NCBI RefSeq assembly: GCF_928381705.1
Contig: NZ_CAKMSR010000003.1
Span: 124,001 to 188,000 of the forward strand
From: Rothia nasimurium
Lineage (GTDB): Bacteria; Actinomycetota; Actinomycetes; Actinomycetales; Micrococcaceae
Reading direction: 5' to 3'
DNA: 64,000 nucleotides
Below the pieces are notes generated by a model that saw nothing but the letters and a program-made list of their open reading frames with translations, was not told the origin of the DNA and searched no databases. This document shows positions 54,600 to 64,000 of this stretch, piece by piece. A program made the translations under genes and the position numbers. The stretch's first letter is position 1. Each line of letters opens with the position of its first letter.

Positions 54600-56188
54600 G
54601 GCCTGCTCCCTAGCAGTCGAGGCAAGCGGGCCGGGGGCAGGGAGTTGAGAGACCTGTCCGCTGAGAGAACCAGCCAGCTGCTACCCACAACGATCAGCAG
54701 GGTCAACCCTAGAGTGAGCGGTGAAAGCGCAAGAGGTATCTGACTTGCAGGTAGCTTGTAGCACCAGGCAGCAACCGCTAGCAGCCCCTGGGTAAGAAAG
54801 CCACCGAGATTCATGAGGGCATCGAGCAGGGGTTGGGCTAGCCCCAGGGCGTAGCCGATGAGGGCAAGTAACCCCAGCACGGTAATGGACGCTACCAAAG
54901 GGGCTGCCAGAAGGTTAGCTAGGACCGTATAGGGGTAGATGGACTCAGAAAGTATCAGGATAACCGGCGCGCACCAGAGGCTAGCGGCACAGGGTAGGGC
55001 TACCAGATCAGCAAGCAGAAGGGGCAGCGCTCTACTGAGGAGACGCGAGATAGCCGGTGCCAGTATCAGGAGGGAAGCTGTAGCCACGACCGAGAGAATA
55101 AAGCCGTAGTGGGTGGCAAGGGGTGGTGCTGCCAGAAGAAGAGCCATTACGCAGGTTGAGAGGAAAGCCAGACGGTAGGCTCCGTGGCCAAGAATCAGAC
55201 CTAGAGCTCCCAGCAGCCCCATTACCCAGGCTCTGAGTACAGAACCGTCAAGCCCTACCAGCACGACGTAGGCCGATGACGCGGCCACTCCGACTGCTAT
55301 GAGGGCAGGGCGCCGGGGCCACAACGGGTAGAGCAGACGGTAGGCGACGACAAAAATCAGGGTAATGTTAGCCCCCGAAACAGCTGTCAGGTGTGTTAGA
55401 CCGGCCACCCGCAAAGATGAAAGAGCCGGTGCAGGCAGCGAAGAATCATCGCCGTAGGCCATACCCAGGAGCAGGCCAGCCCGTTCGGCGCCCAGATGGT
55501 CCACTGCCCTATCGCGCAACCCGCTCTTAAGTTCGAAGAGAGGGGCTACAGAAGCCGGGTGCTCCAGCAGGCTCACAGCTCCCTGCAAACGGTAGTAGGT
55601 TCCGCTGACCTTCAACTCCCCCACCGCGCTGACAGTGCTCCCCGGAATAAAAAGTTTATCTGTATAGACGCTGAGCGGTACCCGCTGGCTCCAGGTCCTT
55701 GAAGCCTGCCTTATCTCCACGGTTTCTACCTGCAACCTATACCCACCCGTCGGAGCAGGCCGGGCCTCAGTTACTTCAGCCGTCACTCGTATTCCCTGCC
55801 CGTTCAGAGTCTGCATCAGCTCCCACTGTTGAGGGTAGCCCCGGGCCTGAAGGGCAACAGTCTGTAAGGCAGCGAGCAGGCAGGTTAGCGCCAGGGTATG
55901 CGACACAAACACCGGTACCTGGGTCAGTGGACCTTTCACCTTCGCAATACTTTTCCGAACTAAAATCTGGGCGCTGCACCAGGAGCCCAGAGCAAGACAA
56001 GCGAGCAGGGCCCCAGCCCAGAGCGCACACCGGGCCCCGGCAAGAATCCACAGAGCAGTAAAACACCAGAGCCCCACAGCAGGTACCACAAGACGGGCAT
56101 CGGTCAGACGCGGTTGCACCCGCCGATGTTCGGCCCGTTCAGCCTGTGCCTGCTGCCAGCTCCGCCCAGCAGCCAGTACCCTTTTCAT
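54596..56188 (-). CDS. comEC: ComEC/Rec2 DNA-uptake channel, N-terminal part (lacks MBL domain)
   Basis: 530 residues with about twelve membrane helices. An OB-fold region (about 130-215) lies after the first helices, then the Competence domain with GLTHLTAVSGANITLIFVVAYRL, the signature of the channel. Single-chain ComEC in relatives runs to roughly 750-800 residues and carries an MBL domain; here the frame stops at LLGSRP and the MBL domain is in the next gene in another frame with a 4-base overlap. The start overlaps comEA by ATGA. Confidence 0.9.
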   Translation of the reverse strand: MKRVLAAGRSWQQAQAERAEHRRVQPRLTDARLVVPAVGLWCFTALWILAGARCALWAGALLACLALGSWCSAQILVRKSIAKVKGPLTQVPVFVSHTLALTCLLAALQTVALQARGYPQQWELMQTLNGQGIRVTAEVTEARPAPTGGYRLQVETVEIRQASRTWSQRVPLSVYTDKLFIPGSTVSAVGELKVSGTYYRLQGAVSLLEHPASVAPLFELKSGLRDRAVDHLGAERAGLLLGMAYGDDSSLPAPALSSLRVAGLTHLTAVSGANITLIFVVAYRLLYPLWPRRPALIAVGVAASSAYVVLVGLDGSVLRAWVMGLLGALGLILGHGAYRLAFLSTCVMALLLAAPPLATHYGFILSVVATASLLILAPAISRLLSRALPLLLADLVALPCAASLWCAPVILILSESIYPYTVLANLLAAPLVASITVLGLLALIGYALGLAQPLLDALMNLGGFLTQGLLAVAAWCYKLPASQIPLALSPLTLGLTLLIVVGSSWLVLSADRSLNSLPPARLPRLLGSRP

Positions 56189-57117
56189 ACCGTCACCAGC
56201 GGGCGGAGAGCTTCAAGAGTGGCTGGACCAATGCCCGAAACCTGGTCCAGCTCATCCACCGAGCTGAAACCCCCGTACTGCTCCCGCCAGCTAATAATCG
56301 ATGCAGCCAGCACCGGGCCGACCTTCGGCAGGGTCTGAAGCTCTTCGGTGCTTGCCGTATTGATATTCACTAGCCCGGCAGCGTCCGTACCCCGCTCTGT
56401 ACCGGGAAACGTGCCAGCCGACCCCTGAGCGGCCTCGACGCCACCCGCCGAACTAGGTGGTGCCTCGCCCTTCACCGGAATATAGACCTGGCTCCCGTCA
56501 CTAGCAGGGGCTGCCAGATTAATCGCCGATGTATCAGCATCGTCCCTGAGCCCACCGGCAGCTGTGACCGCATCGTTCACCCGGCTACCAGAATCCAGCT
56601 CGTAGACTCCCGGAGTCTGCACCGCGCCGGCAACATGAACCACCACAGGCGCACCTCCCCCGTTGGTATTCGCTGAGATAGCGGCCGCCCCGGTGCTCAG
56701 CCCCTGACCAGCCTCATCACCTGGCACCGGGCTACCCCCATCAGCAGGTACCACAGCACCCCCAGAAGGAGCCACAGGAACCGCCGACACAGACGAGCCG
56801 CCACCAGAAAACACCACAGGCCACAGAGCAACAAGACCCAGGACAAGAGCAAGAATCACCAAAGCACCCGTAGGCACCCGCCATCGGGTCACCGAAGCCT
56901 GCGGACCAAGACCGGGAGCCTCCGAACCGGAAGACGCCAAAGCACGCTCAAGAAGCGCCCGATGGCGGGGACTCCGTGTGGCGCTCGCAGGAGCAGGGCC
57001 GTGGCGCCTGCTGCGCAAGAGATAATCGGTCTGACTCGGCTGACCTGTATCGACATCGGCAGGTTCAACCGAAACAGACGGTAGGGTATCAGCGGGGTAC
57101 CTAGAGTTCTGAGACAT
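56185..57117 (-). CDS. comEA: Competence protein ComEA (SLBB and helix-hairpin-helix)
   Basis: 310-residue membrane-anchored DNA receptor. A long charged cytoplasmic part (1-85), one membrane helix (ALVILALVLGLVALWPVVFS), a Gly/Ala-rich linker, an SLBB domain (VVVHVAGAVQTPGVYELDSG...VYIPVKGE) and two helix-hairpin-helix motifs (VNINTASTEELQTLPKVGP and FSSVDELDQVSGIGPATLEA). First gene of comEA-comEC; overlaps comEC by 4 bp. Confidence 0.94.
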   Translation of the reverse strand: MSQNSRYPADTLPSVSVEPADVDTGQPSQTDYLLRSRRHGPAPASATRSPRHRALLERALASSGSEAPGLGPQASVTRWRVPTGALVILALVLGLVALWPVVFSGGGSSVSAVPVAPSGGAVVPADGGSPVPGDEAGQGLSTGAAAISANTNGGGAPVVVHVAGAVQTPGVYELDSGSRVNDAVTAAGGLRDDADTSAINLAAPASDGSQVYIPVKGEAPPSSAGGVEAAQGSAGTFPGTERGTDAAGLVNINTASTEELQTLPKVGPVLAASIISWREQYGGFSSVDELDQVSGIGPATLEALRPLVTV

Positions 57118-57166
57118 GGCCCCAGGCTAAAATCTTCCGATCGTCTAGGCCAAGGCCGATGGCACC

Positions 57167-57175
57167 TGTGGATAA
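57167..57175 (-). promoter_or_regulatory. DnaA box (perfect)
   Basis: TGTGGATAA, the reverse complement of the DnaA consensus TTATCCACA, 50 bp upstream of comEA. Confidence 0.45.
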
Positions 57176-57260
57176 AGCCCCTCCCACCGACCTGCGGAAA
57201 TTAGCCCCAGAAACCTCGCAGGTGGTGCAGGCGAGTCACAAGATGACGCGACCCAGGCCC

Positions 57261-57269
57261 CTATCCACA
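57261..57269 (+). promoter_or_regulatory. Near-consensus DnaA box
   Basis: CTATCCACA, one mismatch to TTATCCACA, facing the first box across 85 bp. It also forms the loop of a short GCCCC/GGGGC hairpin downstream of degV. Confidence 0.35.
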
Positions 57270-57297
57270 GGGGCTCTGCACCATCTTGAACATAACT

Positions 57298-58206
57298 CTA
57301 GAAAATAACGGCTGCCAGGGCCCCTAAGCCCGCATGGGCAGAGAGCACTGGGGGCAGGGGCGTCAGCACGGCCCCAGAGGCGATAGACCCCAGGGTCTGC
57401 TGAAACTCCCGCGCCTGCTCCTCATTACCGCTGTAATGGATGGCAACCACCTGCCCCTGGCGTCTGAGCAGGTTGGCTGCTTCCCTATCCTTCAGCGGTA
57501 CATCCAGGGGTAATTCACCGGCTCGCTCGGCGCTGGCCTGTTCGGTCAAAGCTGCAAGCCGTTCAATCGCCTTAGCTGTAGTGCGGGGGCGCTCAACGTA
57601 GTGCAGTTTGCCATCAAGCACGGTAGCCACAGGCCGAATCTGAAACATCTGGCCCACCATAGCTAAAGCGGGGCTGACGCGTCCGCCCCGTTTAAGAGCG
57701 TCCAGGGTAGGGATAAAGAAAAAGAGCTCAGTAGAAGCACAGAGCTCCTCGGCTACAGCGGTGGCCTGCTCTAAGTCCTGCTCGCGGGCAAGGAGGCGGT
57801 GCAGACGGAGCACCGGCTCGCCCAGCCCCATCGCTAGATTGAGCGAGTCAACCACCACCACCGGTACATCGACCAGCTGCGCCGCTAAACGGGCCGAGTC
57901 GCAGGTACCCGACAGTTCCCCCGATAAATGAACCGAGATAATCGCAGAGTAGCCCTGGGCTGCTAGCTGCTCGTAGGCGTCCACCAGGGCACCCGGCGCA
58001 ACGCCAGAGGTCAGCACCTGCTCCCCCTGGACATGGGCTAAAGCGATAGCGGCATCTATCTGATCGGCCGGTAGGTCATTCAAAGCGCGGTCGCCCACGG
58101 TGACCGGTAGCTCAACCAGGCTAAACCCGCCTTCGGCCTTGAGCTCTTCAAGGGTAGCGGCGGGCAGGGCAGCAGATGAATCGGTGACCAGGGCTATAGA
58201 ACGCAC
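57298..58206 (-). CDS. DegV family fatty-acid-binding protein
   Basis: 302 residues: two-domain fatty-acid-binding fold. The N-terminus SIALVTDSSAALPA and the phosphate/fatty-acid-binding region VTSGVAPGALVDAYEQLAAQGY...IISVHLSGELSGTCDSARLAA are typical, as is FFIPTLDALKRGGRVSPALAMVGQMFQIRPV. Family members feed exogenous fatty acids to a kinase (FakA); no kinase gene is nearby. Separate from comEA by 180 bp. Confidence 0.92.
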   Translation of the reverse strand: MRSIALVTDSSAALPAATLEELKAEGGFSLVELPVTVGDRALNDLPADQIDAAIALAHVQGEQVLTSGVAPGALVDAYEQLAAQGYSAIISVHLSGELSGTCDSARLAAQLVDVPVVVVDSLNLAMGLGEPVLRLHRLLAREQDLEQATAVAEELCASTELFFFIPTLDALKRGGRVSPALAMVGQMFQIRPVATVLDGKLHYVERPRTTAKAIERLAALTEQASAERAGELPLDVPLKDREAANLLRRQGQVVAIHYSGNEEQAREFQQTLGSIASGAVLTPLPPVLSAHAGLGALAAVIF

Positions 58207-58279
58207 CTCACTACTCTACCGCCTAGCCAAGCCCTTGGAGTGACTCAGTCCATAGCAATCACTCAAAAGATAGAAAAAT

Positions 58280-58310
58280 CGGGTGCCCCTCTCTACGGAA
58301 GGAGCACCCG
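58280..58310 (-). terminator. Terminator after leuS
   Basis: CGGGTGC/GCACCCG stem extended by CCT/AGG across a mismatch; the leftward transcript continues ATTTTTC. Confidence 0.85.
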
Positions 58311-58331
58311 ATCATCTCTATCTAGGTCTCA

Positions 58332-60890
58332 CTAGATCACAATGTTGACCAGCTTGGGGGCACGCACAATAACCTTGCGCACCTCAGCGTCGCCCAGGGC
58401 TCGCTGAACGGCCTCTGACCCCAGAGCCAGGGCTTCAAGATCGGCCTCAGAAATATCCTTAGCGACCTCCAGGCGATCCTTGACCTTGCCCTTGACCTGC
58501 ACGATTGCGGTGACGGTATCGTCTACCAGCTGGGCCGGGTCGACCTCGGGCCAGCCCGCAGTCAGTACCGGGGTATCGTGGCCGAGCAGATGCCAGGCGT
58601 CCTCTGCGGTGTAGGGGGCGTAGAGGGAGAGCAGGATGGCGATAGTCTCAGCAGCCTCGCGGACGGCCGGGTCGGCAGCACCTGCACCGGAGTCAATGAC
58701 CTTGCGGGTAGCGTTGACCAGCTCCATGGTCTTGGCCACGGCAACGTTGAACTTGCCGTTCTCTACCAGGGCATCGACGTCGTGGACGGTGCGGTGCACC
58801 AGCTTGTGCAGGGCAGCGTCGCCGCTTGCGCCGTCCGCCCCCACCTCGCTGGTGACGTCCTGGGCAACGCGCCAGGCGCGGGCCAGGAACTTCTGCATAC
58901 CTGCGGGGGAAACGTCAGCCCAGTCGACATCGTCCTCGGGCGGGGAGGCGAAGACCATGACGGTGCGGACGGCATCGACGCCGAACTTATCGAGCTGCTG
59001 GCCCAGGTCAACACCGTTACCCAGTGACTTGGACATAGCCTTACCCTGGTTGAGCACCTGGCCCTGGTTCATCAGGGCCTTGAAGGGCTCAGAGTGTTCA
59101 ATCAGGCCCAGGTCGCGGATGACCTTGGTGAAGAAGCGGGCGTAGAGCAGGTGCAGAATCGCGTGCTCAACACCGCCGACGTACATGTCGACCTGGTTCC
59201 ACTTCTTCATCTGCTCGGGGTCGAAGATAGCCTGGTCGTAATTCGGTGAGACGTAGCGCAGGAAGTACCAGGAGGAATCCACGAAGGTGTCCATGGTGTC
59301 TGAGTCGCGCTTGGCGTCCTTACCGCAGACGGGGCAGGGAACGGTGTTCCAGTCGGTGGCAGCTGCCAGGGGTGACTGGCCCTTGGGCGCCAGGTCTTCA
59401 CCGGCCAGGTTATCGGGAAGCAGGACGGGCAGCTGCTCTTCCGGAACCAGCTGTTCGCCGTGCTCTTCACAGTGGATGACGGGGATGGGGCAGCCCCAGA
59501 AGCGCTGGCGGGAGAGCAGCCAGTCACGCAGGCGGAAGTTGACCTTGCCGGTGCCTACACCCTTCTCTTCAAGAATCTCAATGGCCTTTGAGATGCCGTC
59601 AGCCTTGTTCAGGCCATCCAGCGGGCCGGAGTTGATGTGCACACCATCGCCGGTGGTAGCGACGCCGGTTTCTGCCGGGTCGTCCTCACCGGTGTCGAGA
59701 ACGGTGATGACGGGGATGTCGAACTTGCGGGCGAAGTCCAGGTCGCGCTGGTCATGGGCGGGAACCGCCATCAGTGCGCCGGTGCCGTAGTCGGCCAGGG
59801 CGTAGTCCGAGGCCCACAGGGGCAGCTTATCGCCGGTCAGGGGGTTGATGGCGTAACGGCCCAGGAAAACGCCGGTCTTCTCGCGGTCGGTGGACTGGCG
59901 GTCGATATCCGACAGAACCTTGATCTCTTCGCGGTAGGCTTCCAGGGCTTCCCGCTGGTCGTCGGTTACCAGGTCGAGGGCCAGGTCGGCGTCGGCTGCC
60001 ACGATGAAGAAGGTTGCTCCGTAGAGGGTATCGGGGCGGGTGGTGAAGACGTCTACGGTGGTGGCGGGCTTGTTGCCGGCAGCCTCAACCTCAAAAGTAA
60101 CCTCGGCACCCTCGGAACGGCCGATCCAGTTGCGCTGCATAGCCAGCACGCGGTCGGGCCAGTGGCCCTCCAGTTCCTTCATGTCGTCCAGCAGTTCCTG
60201 GGCGTAGTCGGTGATCTTGAAGTACCACTGGTTCAGAGACTTCTTGGTCACGGGGGTGTGGCAACGTTCGCACTCGCCGTTGACAACCTGCTCGTTGGCC
60301 AGCACGGTCTGGTCCTTGGGGCACCAGTTGACCTGGGAGTACTTACGGTAGGCCAGGCCCTTCTTGTAGAACTGCTGGAAGAGCCACTGGGTCCACTTGT
60401 AGTATTCGGGGTCAGAGGTGTGCAGGCGGCGGGACCAGTCGGTCATAATGCCGTAGCGCTTGAAAGAACCGGCCTGGGTCTCGATGTTCTTGTAGGTCCA
60501 CTCTTTGGGGTGGGTGTTGTTCTTGATGGCTGCGTTTTCTGCGGGCAGGCCGAAGGAGTCCCAGCCGATGGGGTGCAGCACATCGTAGCCCTTTTGCTTC
60601 CAGAAGCGGGCGGTGACGTCGCCAATGGCGAAGGCTTCGGCGTGGCCCATGTGGAGGTCGCCGGAGGGGTAGGGGAACATATCCGCTACGTAGCGGGTTT
60701 CCTTGCCTTCTTCGTTGGTGGGTTCAAAAACCTTGGTTTCTTCCCAGTAGGGCTGCCACTTGGCTTCCATGGAGCGGAAGTCCCAGGTGGTTTCGTTCTG
60801 TTCGGTAGGTTCTACCTCAGCAGTCACCGTGTTTCCTGTCTGTCGAGTGGTGCTTGCGCTTTTTGGGCGCGCACGAGTCTGAGCTGTCAA
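58332..60890 (-). CDS. leuS: Leucyl-tRNA synthetase
   Basis: 852-residue class I synthetase. The HIGH-type motif is HMGH ([17 protein letters not shown]), the KMSKS-type motif reads KAMSKSLGN, and the CP1 editing domain ([12 protein letters not shown]) is complete. The TTG at 60890 has aggaag upstream; a GTG at 60827 with aggaa is an alternative giving 831 residues and a shorter basic N-terminus, closer to relatives. No T-box or leader peptide is visible upstream. Confidence 0.96.
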   Translation of the reverse strand: MTAQTRARPKSASTTRQTGNTVTAEVEPTEQNETTWDFRSMEAKWQPYWEETKVFEPTNEEGKETRYVADMFPYPSGDLHMGHAEAFAIGDVTARFWKQKGYDVLHPIGWDSFGLPAENAAIKNNTHPKEWTYKNIETQAGSFKRYGIMTDWSRRLHTSDPEYYKWTQWLFQQFYKKGLAYRKYSQVNWCPKDQTVLANEQVVNGECERCHTPVTKKSLNQWYFKITDYAQELLDDMKELEGHWPDRVLAMQRNWIGRSEGAEVTFEVEAAGNKPATTVDVFTTRPDTLYGATFFIVAADADLALDLVTDDQREALEAYREEIKVLSDIDRQSTDREKTGVFLGRYAINPLTGDKLPLWASDYALADYGTGALMAVPAHDQRDLDFARKFDIPVITVLDTGEDDPAETGVATTGDGVHINSGPLDGLNKADGISKAIEILEEKGVGTGKVNFRLRDWLLSRQRFWGCPIPVIHCEEHGEQLVPEEQLPVLLPDNLAGEDLAPKGQSPLAAATDWNTVPCPVCGKDAKRDSDTMDTFVDSSWYFLRYVSPNYDQAIFDPEQMKKWNQVDMYVGGVEHAILHLLYARFFTKVIRDLGLIEHSEPFKALMNQGQVLNQGKAMSKSLGNGVDLGQQLDKFGVDAVRTVMVFASPPEDDVDWADVSPAGMQKFLARAWRVAQDVTSEVGADGASGDAALHKLVHRTVHDVDALVENGKFNVAVAKTMELVNATRKVIDSGAGAADPAVREAAETIAILLSLYAPYTAEDAWHLLGHDTPVLTAGWPEVDPAQLVDDTVTAIVQVKGKVKDRLEVAKDISEADLEALALGSEAVQRALGDAEVRKVIVRAPKLVNIVI

Positions 60891-61003
60891 TAGTTTGCTT
60901 CCTAGTGTACCGCGCTTGGGCTTGCTTTGCCCGGTGGCAGTTTGCCCACTGAGAAGTGGGGGGTGAGGCGGTACAGTGGTGGGGGTAGAGAGAAGGAGTC
61001 ACT

Positions 61004-61921
61004 ATGTCTGCAAGCCCCCACTCGGCCGGTGTTTTTGAGCCGGTACCTCAGCAGGTTCCTGCCGGGACGCGCTACGAGGGCTGGGTTGGTGGCACCTACA
61101 GCCGCTGGTGGGTGTATGGAAACGCGGACGCCGCTCCCCTGGTTTTGGTGCACGGCTTTAGGGGCGATCACCACGGCCTTGAAATCATTGCCACCGGCCT
61201 GAAGGATTTTTGTGTTTATATCCCTGATCTGCCGGGCTTTGGTAAAACTGCCCCGATTGAGGGGGCTGAGCATGCGGTGAGCACCTATGCTGCCTGGTTG
61301 GTTGATTTCATTGAGACCGCTGTGGGCAGCCCTGTGCACCTGGTGGGTCACTCTTTCGGGTCGATCGTGAGCTCTTATACTGCCCTGGTACGCCCCCATC
61401 TGGTAGAGCGTTTGACCCTGATTAACCCCATCTGCCAGCCTGCCCTTGAGGGGGATCAAAAGGTGATGAGCCGCCTGGCTGAGCTCTATTACGGTGCGGG
61501 AGCTGCCCTACCTGCTTCCCTGGGCTTTGCCCTGCTGCGCTCCCGCCTGGTGACCAGGTTGAGCAGTGAGTTCATGATGAAAAATCACGACCCCGCCCTG
61601 CGCCGGTTCATCAACGGCCAGCACGATGCCTACTTCGGTGCCTTTGCCTCCCGCGAGGCGGTTCTACAGGCCTACCGGGCATCCATTAGTTCTACCGCAG
61701 CTGATTTCACCCCGGCCCTGCCGATGCCGGTCCAGCTCATTGTGGCGGAGAAAGACGACCTGGGTACTCTGGAACTTCAGCAGGCCATGGCCCGTAAACT
61801 CCAGCGGGGGCGGCTCGATATTATTCCCGAGGTCGGCCACCTGATTCACTACGAGACTCCCCTGCGGGCTGCTTCCCTGATTGCTGACTTTCATTCCCAA
61901 GACCTAGAGGAGGGTAAGTAG
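61004..61921 (+). CDS. Alpha/beta hydrolase
   Basis: 305 residues. Oxyanion region VLVHGFRGDHHGLE, nucleophile elbow GHSFGS (Ser 117) and a late His in GHLIHYETPLRA complete the triad together with an Asp in the VAEKDDLG segment. No signal peptide. Substrate unknown. It precedes the glycosyltransferase gene by one base (stop TAG, then c, then ATG), so the two are likely cotranscribed and may act in one pathway. An agaaggag site precedes the ATG. Confidence 0.9.
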   Translation: MSASPHSAGVFEPVPQQVPAGTRYEGWVGGTYSRWWVYGNADAAPLVLVHGFRGDHHGLEIIATGLKDFCVYIPDLPGFGKTAPIEGAEHAVSTYAAWLVDFIETAVGSPVHLVGHSFGSIVSSYTALVRPHLVERLTLINPICQPALEGDQKVMSRLAELYYGAGAALPASLGFALLRSRLVTRLSSEFMMKNHDPALRRFINGQHDAYFGAFASREAVLQAYRASISSTAADFTPALPMPVQLIVAEKDDLGTLELQQAMARKLQRGRLDIIPEVGHLIHYETPLRAASLIADFHSQDLEEGK

Positions 61922-61922
61922 C

Positions 61923-63035
61923 ATGAAACTCTTTATTGATGCCCGCTATACCCGCATCGGTTTTCACGACGGTATTAGCCGCTACACCGCGTCCTTACTC
62001 TTTGCCCTCAAGGAGCTAGCGGACGCCGGTGACCGGCGCCTGCCGGAAGACCTGGAGCTCACCATGGTCATTAGCGATCAGCGTCAGCTTGAGATGCTCC
62101 CCGACCTACCGTCCGTGCAGATCTGTGCGCCGACGTCCGCCCTGGAACCCACCGCCGCCCTGCAGCTCAACCGCTACTGCCCCGACGTGGTCTTCTCGCC
62201 CATGCAAACCATCGGGCTGGGTGGGCTGGGCAGGCAGTTCAAGCTGATCCTGACCCTGCACGATTTGATTTACTACTCCCACCCCACGCCGCCGGGCTTC
62301 CTCCCCCTGCCGGTTCAGCTGGGTTGGCGGGTCTTCCACACCACCTACGCGCCGCAGCGCTACCTGCTGAACCGGGCGGACGCCGTCGCTACGGTATCGC
62401 AGACCACGGCGGCTTTGATGCGGGAACACGAGCTGACCACCAACCCCATTACGGTGATACCCAATGCCCCCCAGGCTAAGGATTTTGTGACCCAGGAGCA
62501 GGCGCTCGAGCTGGCCCCGGCCCGCACCAAAGACTTGATCTACATGGGCTCTTTCATGCCCTACAAAAACGTTGAAACCCTGCTGCAGGCCATGAAGTTC
62601 CTGCCGGACTACCGCCTGCACCTACTCTCCAAGGCAGCCCCGGCGCGCCTGGAAGAACTTGCCCCTCTCGCGGGAGAAAACGTGGTGTTCCACGGGGGAA
62701 CCAGCGATGAAGACTACCGCCAGCTGCTCCGCACCGCCGCCGCCCTGCTCACCGCCTCGCGGGAAGAAGGCTACGGGTTGCCTGTGGTGGAGGCCCAGTC
62801 GGCGGGTTGCCCCGTGGTGCTGTCGGATATCCCGATTTTCCGGGAGATAGCACCCTCAGCCCTCTTTGCGGAGACCAGCTCCCCCTTTGCCTTTGCGCAG
62901 GCGGTACGAGACCTAGAAGACCGGCAAGTCCAGCAGACCAGCATTGTGAACGGTCTTGCGGATGCCGCCCGCTACACCTGGGAACAGAGCGCCCTCACCC
63001 TGCTGGAACTGGCCTCTTCCCTGCATCGGCAGTAG
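61923..63035 (+). CDS. Glycosyltransferase family 4 (GT-B)
   Basis: 370 residues. LFIDARYTRIGFHDGISRYT opens the N-terminal Rossmann domain; LHDLIYYSHPTPPGF lies at the acceptor side; DLIYMGSFMPYKNVETLLQAM and SREEGYGLPVVEAQSAGCPVV are the donor-binding motif (Glu-x7-Glu type). Likely adds a sugar to a cell-envelope glycan or lipid; donor and acceptor cannot be told. Cotranscribed with the hydrolase. Confidence 0.92.
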   Translation: MKLFIDARYTRIGFHDGISRYTASLLFALKELADAGDRRLPEDLELTMVISDQRQLEMLPDLPSVQICAPTSALEPTAALQLNRYCPDVVFSPMQTIGLGGLGRQFKLILTLHDLIYYSHPTPPGFLPLPVQLGWRVFHTTYAPQRYLLNRADAVATVSQTTAALMREHELTTNPITVIPNAPQAKDFVTQEQALELAPARTKDLIYMGSFMPYKNVETLLQAMKFLPDYRLHLLSKAAPARLEELAPLAGENVVFHGGTSDEDYRQLLRTAAALLTASREEGYGLPVVEAQSAGCPVVLSDIPIFREIAPSALFAETSSPFAFAQAVRDLEDRQVQQTSIVNGLADAARYTWEQSALTLLELASSLHRQ

Positions 63036-63087
63036 AAACCTAACCGCCCCGGGCGCTTGCCCCCGCTGCCCCAGGCACCGGGCAGAC

Positions 63088-64000
63088 CTAGAGAATATCG
63101 AGCCCGTCGCAGCGTATCTGCACGGGCTCGCTCTTTTTCAGGGCAGCTAGCGAGGCCTTGATAGAGCGCAGGTGGTGGGTGAGTTTGGCTCCCACCGTGT
63201 AGGGGAAGAAGATAATGGCACGGTAGAGGTCGCTGTCGGCTTCCCCCTCGTAGTAGCCGGTCGAATCGGCCAGGGGCATGGGGCCGTTGACGCGGGCCTC
63301 ATCGGGCAGGGTAATAGCCTCCAAAAAGACCTGCACGGCACGCTCACTACCGGTAATGGCGGCGGTGCGGACGGCCGGGGGTAGGCCAATTTCGGCACGC
63401 TCGTCCATTTCCCAGAGGGCAAAGCCCATGGGGTCCCAGCGCACCAGGGCTTCGAGAGCTGCCGAGGGACTGGCCGTGGTGACGACGCGGCCGCCCACGG
63501 CAAAGGAGCGCACCAGGGCTGCTGCGTTCAACCAGCGCCGAAGGGCGGTTTCAGGGGCGCGCAGGGAGTCGAACTGGAGCATCCGGTCGGCATCGAGCAG
63601 CAGGGCAGCTGCATAACCGCCCTCAGCTACCGGTTCGCCGCCGGGGGTGGCGATGACCAGGGCCGGTTCTGGGCCGATGCTGGTTTTGATGTTCTCGCCG
63701 CTGGAGGTAATCACCGGGACGCCGGGGAAAGCACGGCCGAGTTCTTCAGCTGTACGAAGGGCTCCCGCGATGCCGGTGCGCCAGCGGTTGAAGCCGCAGT
63801 CTAGGCAGTGCCAGTGGTGGGCGAGATGGCCGCACCAGCCGCATTGGGGGGCACTTCCACCAGCTGGCTGGGTGAGAGGTCCGCGGCAGTTATCGCAACG
63901 GGCGGGCATACGGCAACGCTGGCAGGACAGGGCCGGAATGTAGCCAGCGCGGGCCACTTGAATAAGGACGGGCCCGGTGGCTAGGGCATCCTTAGCTACG
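63088..64000 (-). CDS. priA: Primosomal protein N' PriA (partial, C-terminal part)
   Basis: Reads in from beyond the right edge; about 303 codons remain. The zinc-binding region has paired cysteines (CQRCRMPARCDNCRG and CGWCGHLAHHWHCLDCG), the hallmark of PriA. Downstream, GRVVTTASPSAALEALV and the C-terminal region end at GLDIL. Actinobacterial PriA proteins often lack intact helicase motifs; the part needed to judge this is outside the window. 52 bp after the stop lies the end of the glycosyltransferase gene, converging. Confidence 0.9.
   Translation of the reverse strand, partial: VAKDALATGPVLIQVARAGYIPALSCQRCRMPARCDNCRGPLTQPAGGSAPQCGWCGHLAHHWHCLDCGFNRWRTGIAGALRTAEELGRAFPGVPVITSSGENIKTSIGPEPALVIATPGGEPVAEGGYAAALLLDADRMLQFDSLRAPETALRRWLNAAALVRSFAVGGRVVTTASPSAALEALVRWDPMGFALWEMDERAEIGLPPAVRTAAITGSERAVQVFLEAITLPDEARVNGPMPLADSTGYYEGEADSDLYRAIIFFPYTVGAKLTHHLRSIKASLAALKKSEPVQIRCDGLDIL

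Noticed and set aside
59637..60893. 418-codon open frame antisense to leuS
   Set aside because: It lies entirely inside the well-supported leuS gene; long shadow frames are common in high-GC genes, and its composition (Gly/Val/Gln-rich) has no family-like motif.

Overview
The window is a 64 kb stretch of core chromosome from a moderately high-GC actinobacterium. The gene order and protein families (pupylation locus, RbpA, PafBC, actinobacterial bc1-aa3 respiratory chain, DUF3043, DUF3054, DUF3097) fit the Micrococcaceae, and a Rothia-like organism is my best guess; that placement is inference, since no rRNA gene is present. I see no prophage, insertion sequence, CRISPR array, rRNA or tRNA gene.

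Layout. 1-18.4 kb is the classical proteasome/pupylation neighbourhood: PAC2 protein (cut by the window edge), M50 protease, TrmI, Arc ATPase, Dop, Pup, PafA, two FKBP prolyl isomerases, a fused PafBC regulator, a small membrane protein, TatA, TatC, helicase HelY, a degenerate amidohydrolase, a polyprenol-phosphate mannosyltransferase and RbpA. The 20S proteasome genes prcB and prcA, normally between pup and pafA, are absent and Arc lacks the proteasome-docking tail, so this is a pupylation system without a proteasome at this locus. 18.5-22 kb holds an SPFH/NfeD pair, a DUF3054 protein and trpD. 22-30.1 kb encodes respiratory complexes III and IV: ctaE-qcrC-qcrA-qcrB rightward and ctaC-ctaD-ctaF leftward, converging on a 0.7 kb gene-free region that holds ten perfect copies of a 10-bp repeat between two strong terminators.

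30.3-37.7 kb holds erpA, an M20 dipeptidase, DUF3043, pyrD, uppS, recO and leuA. leuA is preceded by an unannotated 18-codon leader peptide rich in Leu/Val/Ile codons and by overlapping RNA stems arranged like a pseudoknot, a probable leucine-responsive switch. 37.7-46.4 kb holds an LCP-family cell-wall ligase and the leftward cluster hrcA-dnaJ-rsmE-phoH-ybeY-CNNM/CBS protein-era, with a CIRCE operator upstream of hrcA that also overlaps a possible divergent promoter. 46.5-57.1 kb holds DUF3097, DUF4870, hemW-lepA, an orphan PemK/MazF-like protein, rpsT, holA and the DNA-uptake genes comEA-comEC, with comEC split in two by a GTGA overlap. 57.3-64 kb holds degV, leuS, an alpha/beta hydrolase, a glycosyltransferase and the C-terminal part of PriA, cut by the window edge.

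The most interesting points are the proteasome-less pupylation cluster with a perfect 16-bp palindrome in front of arc, the leuA leader, the 10x10-bp array, the split comEC, the amidohydrolase that has lost its metal ligands, and a pseudoknot-like rpsT leader. Convergent genes are separated by unusually long perfect hairpins.
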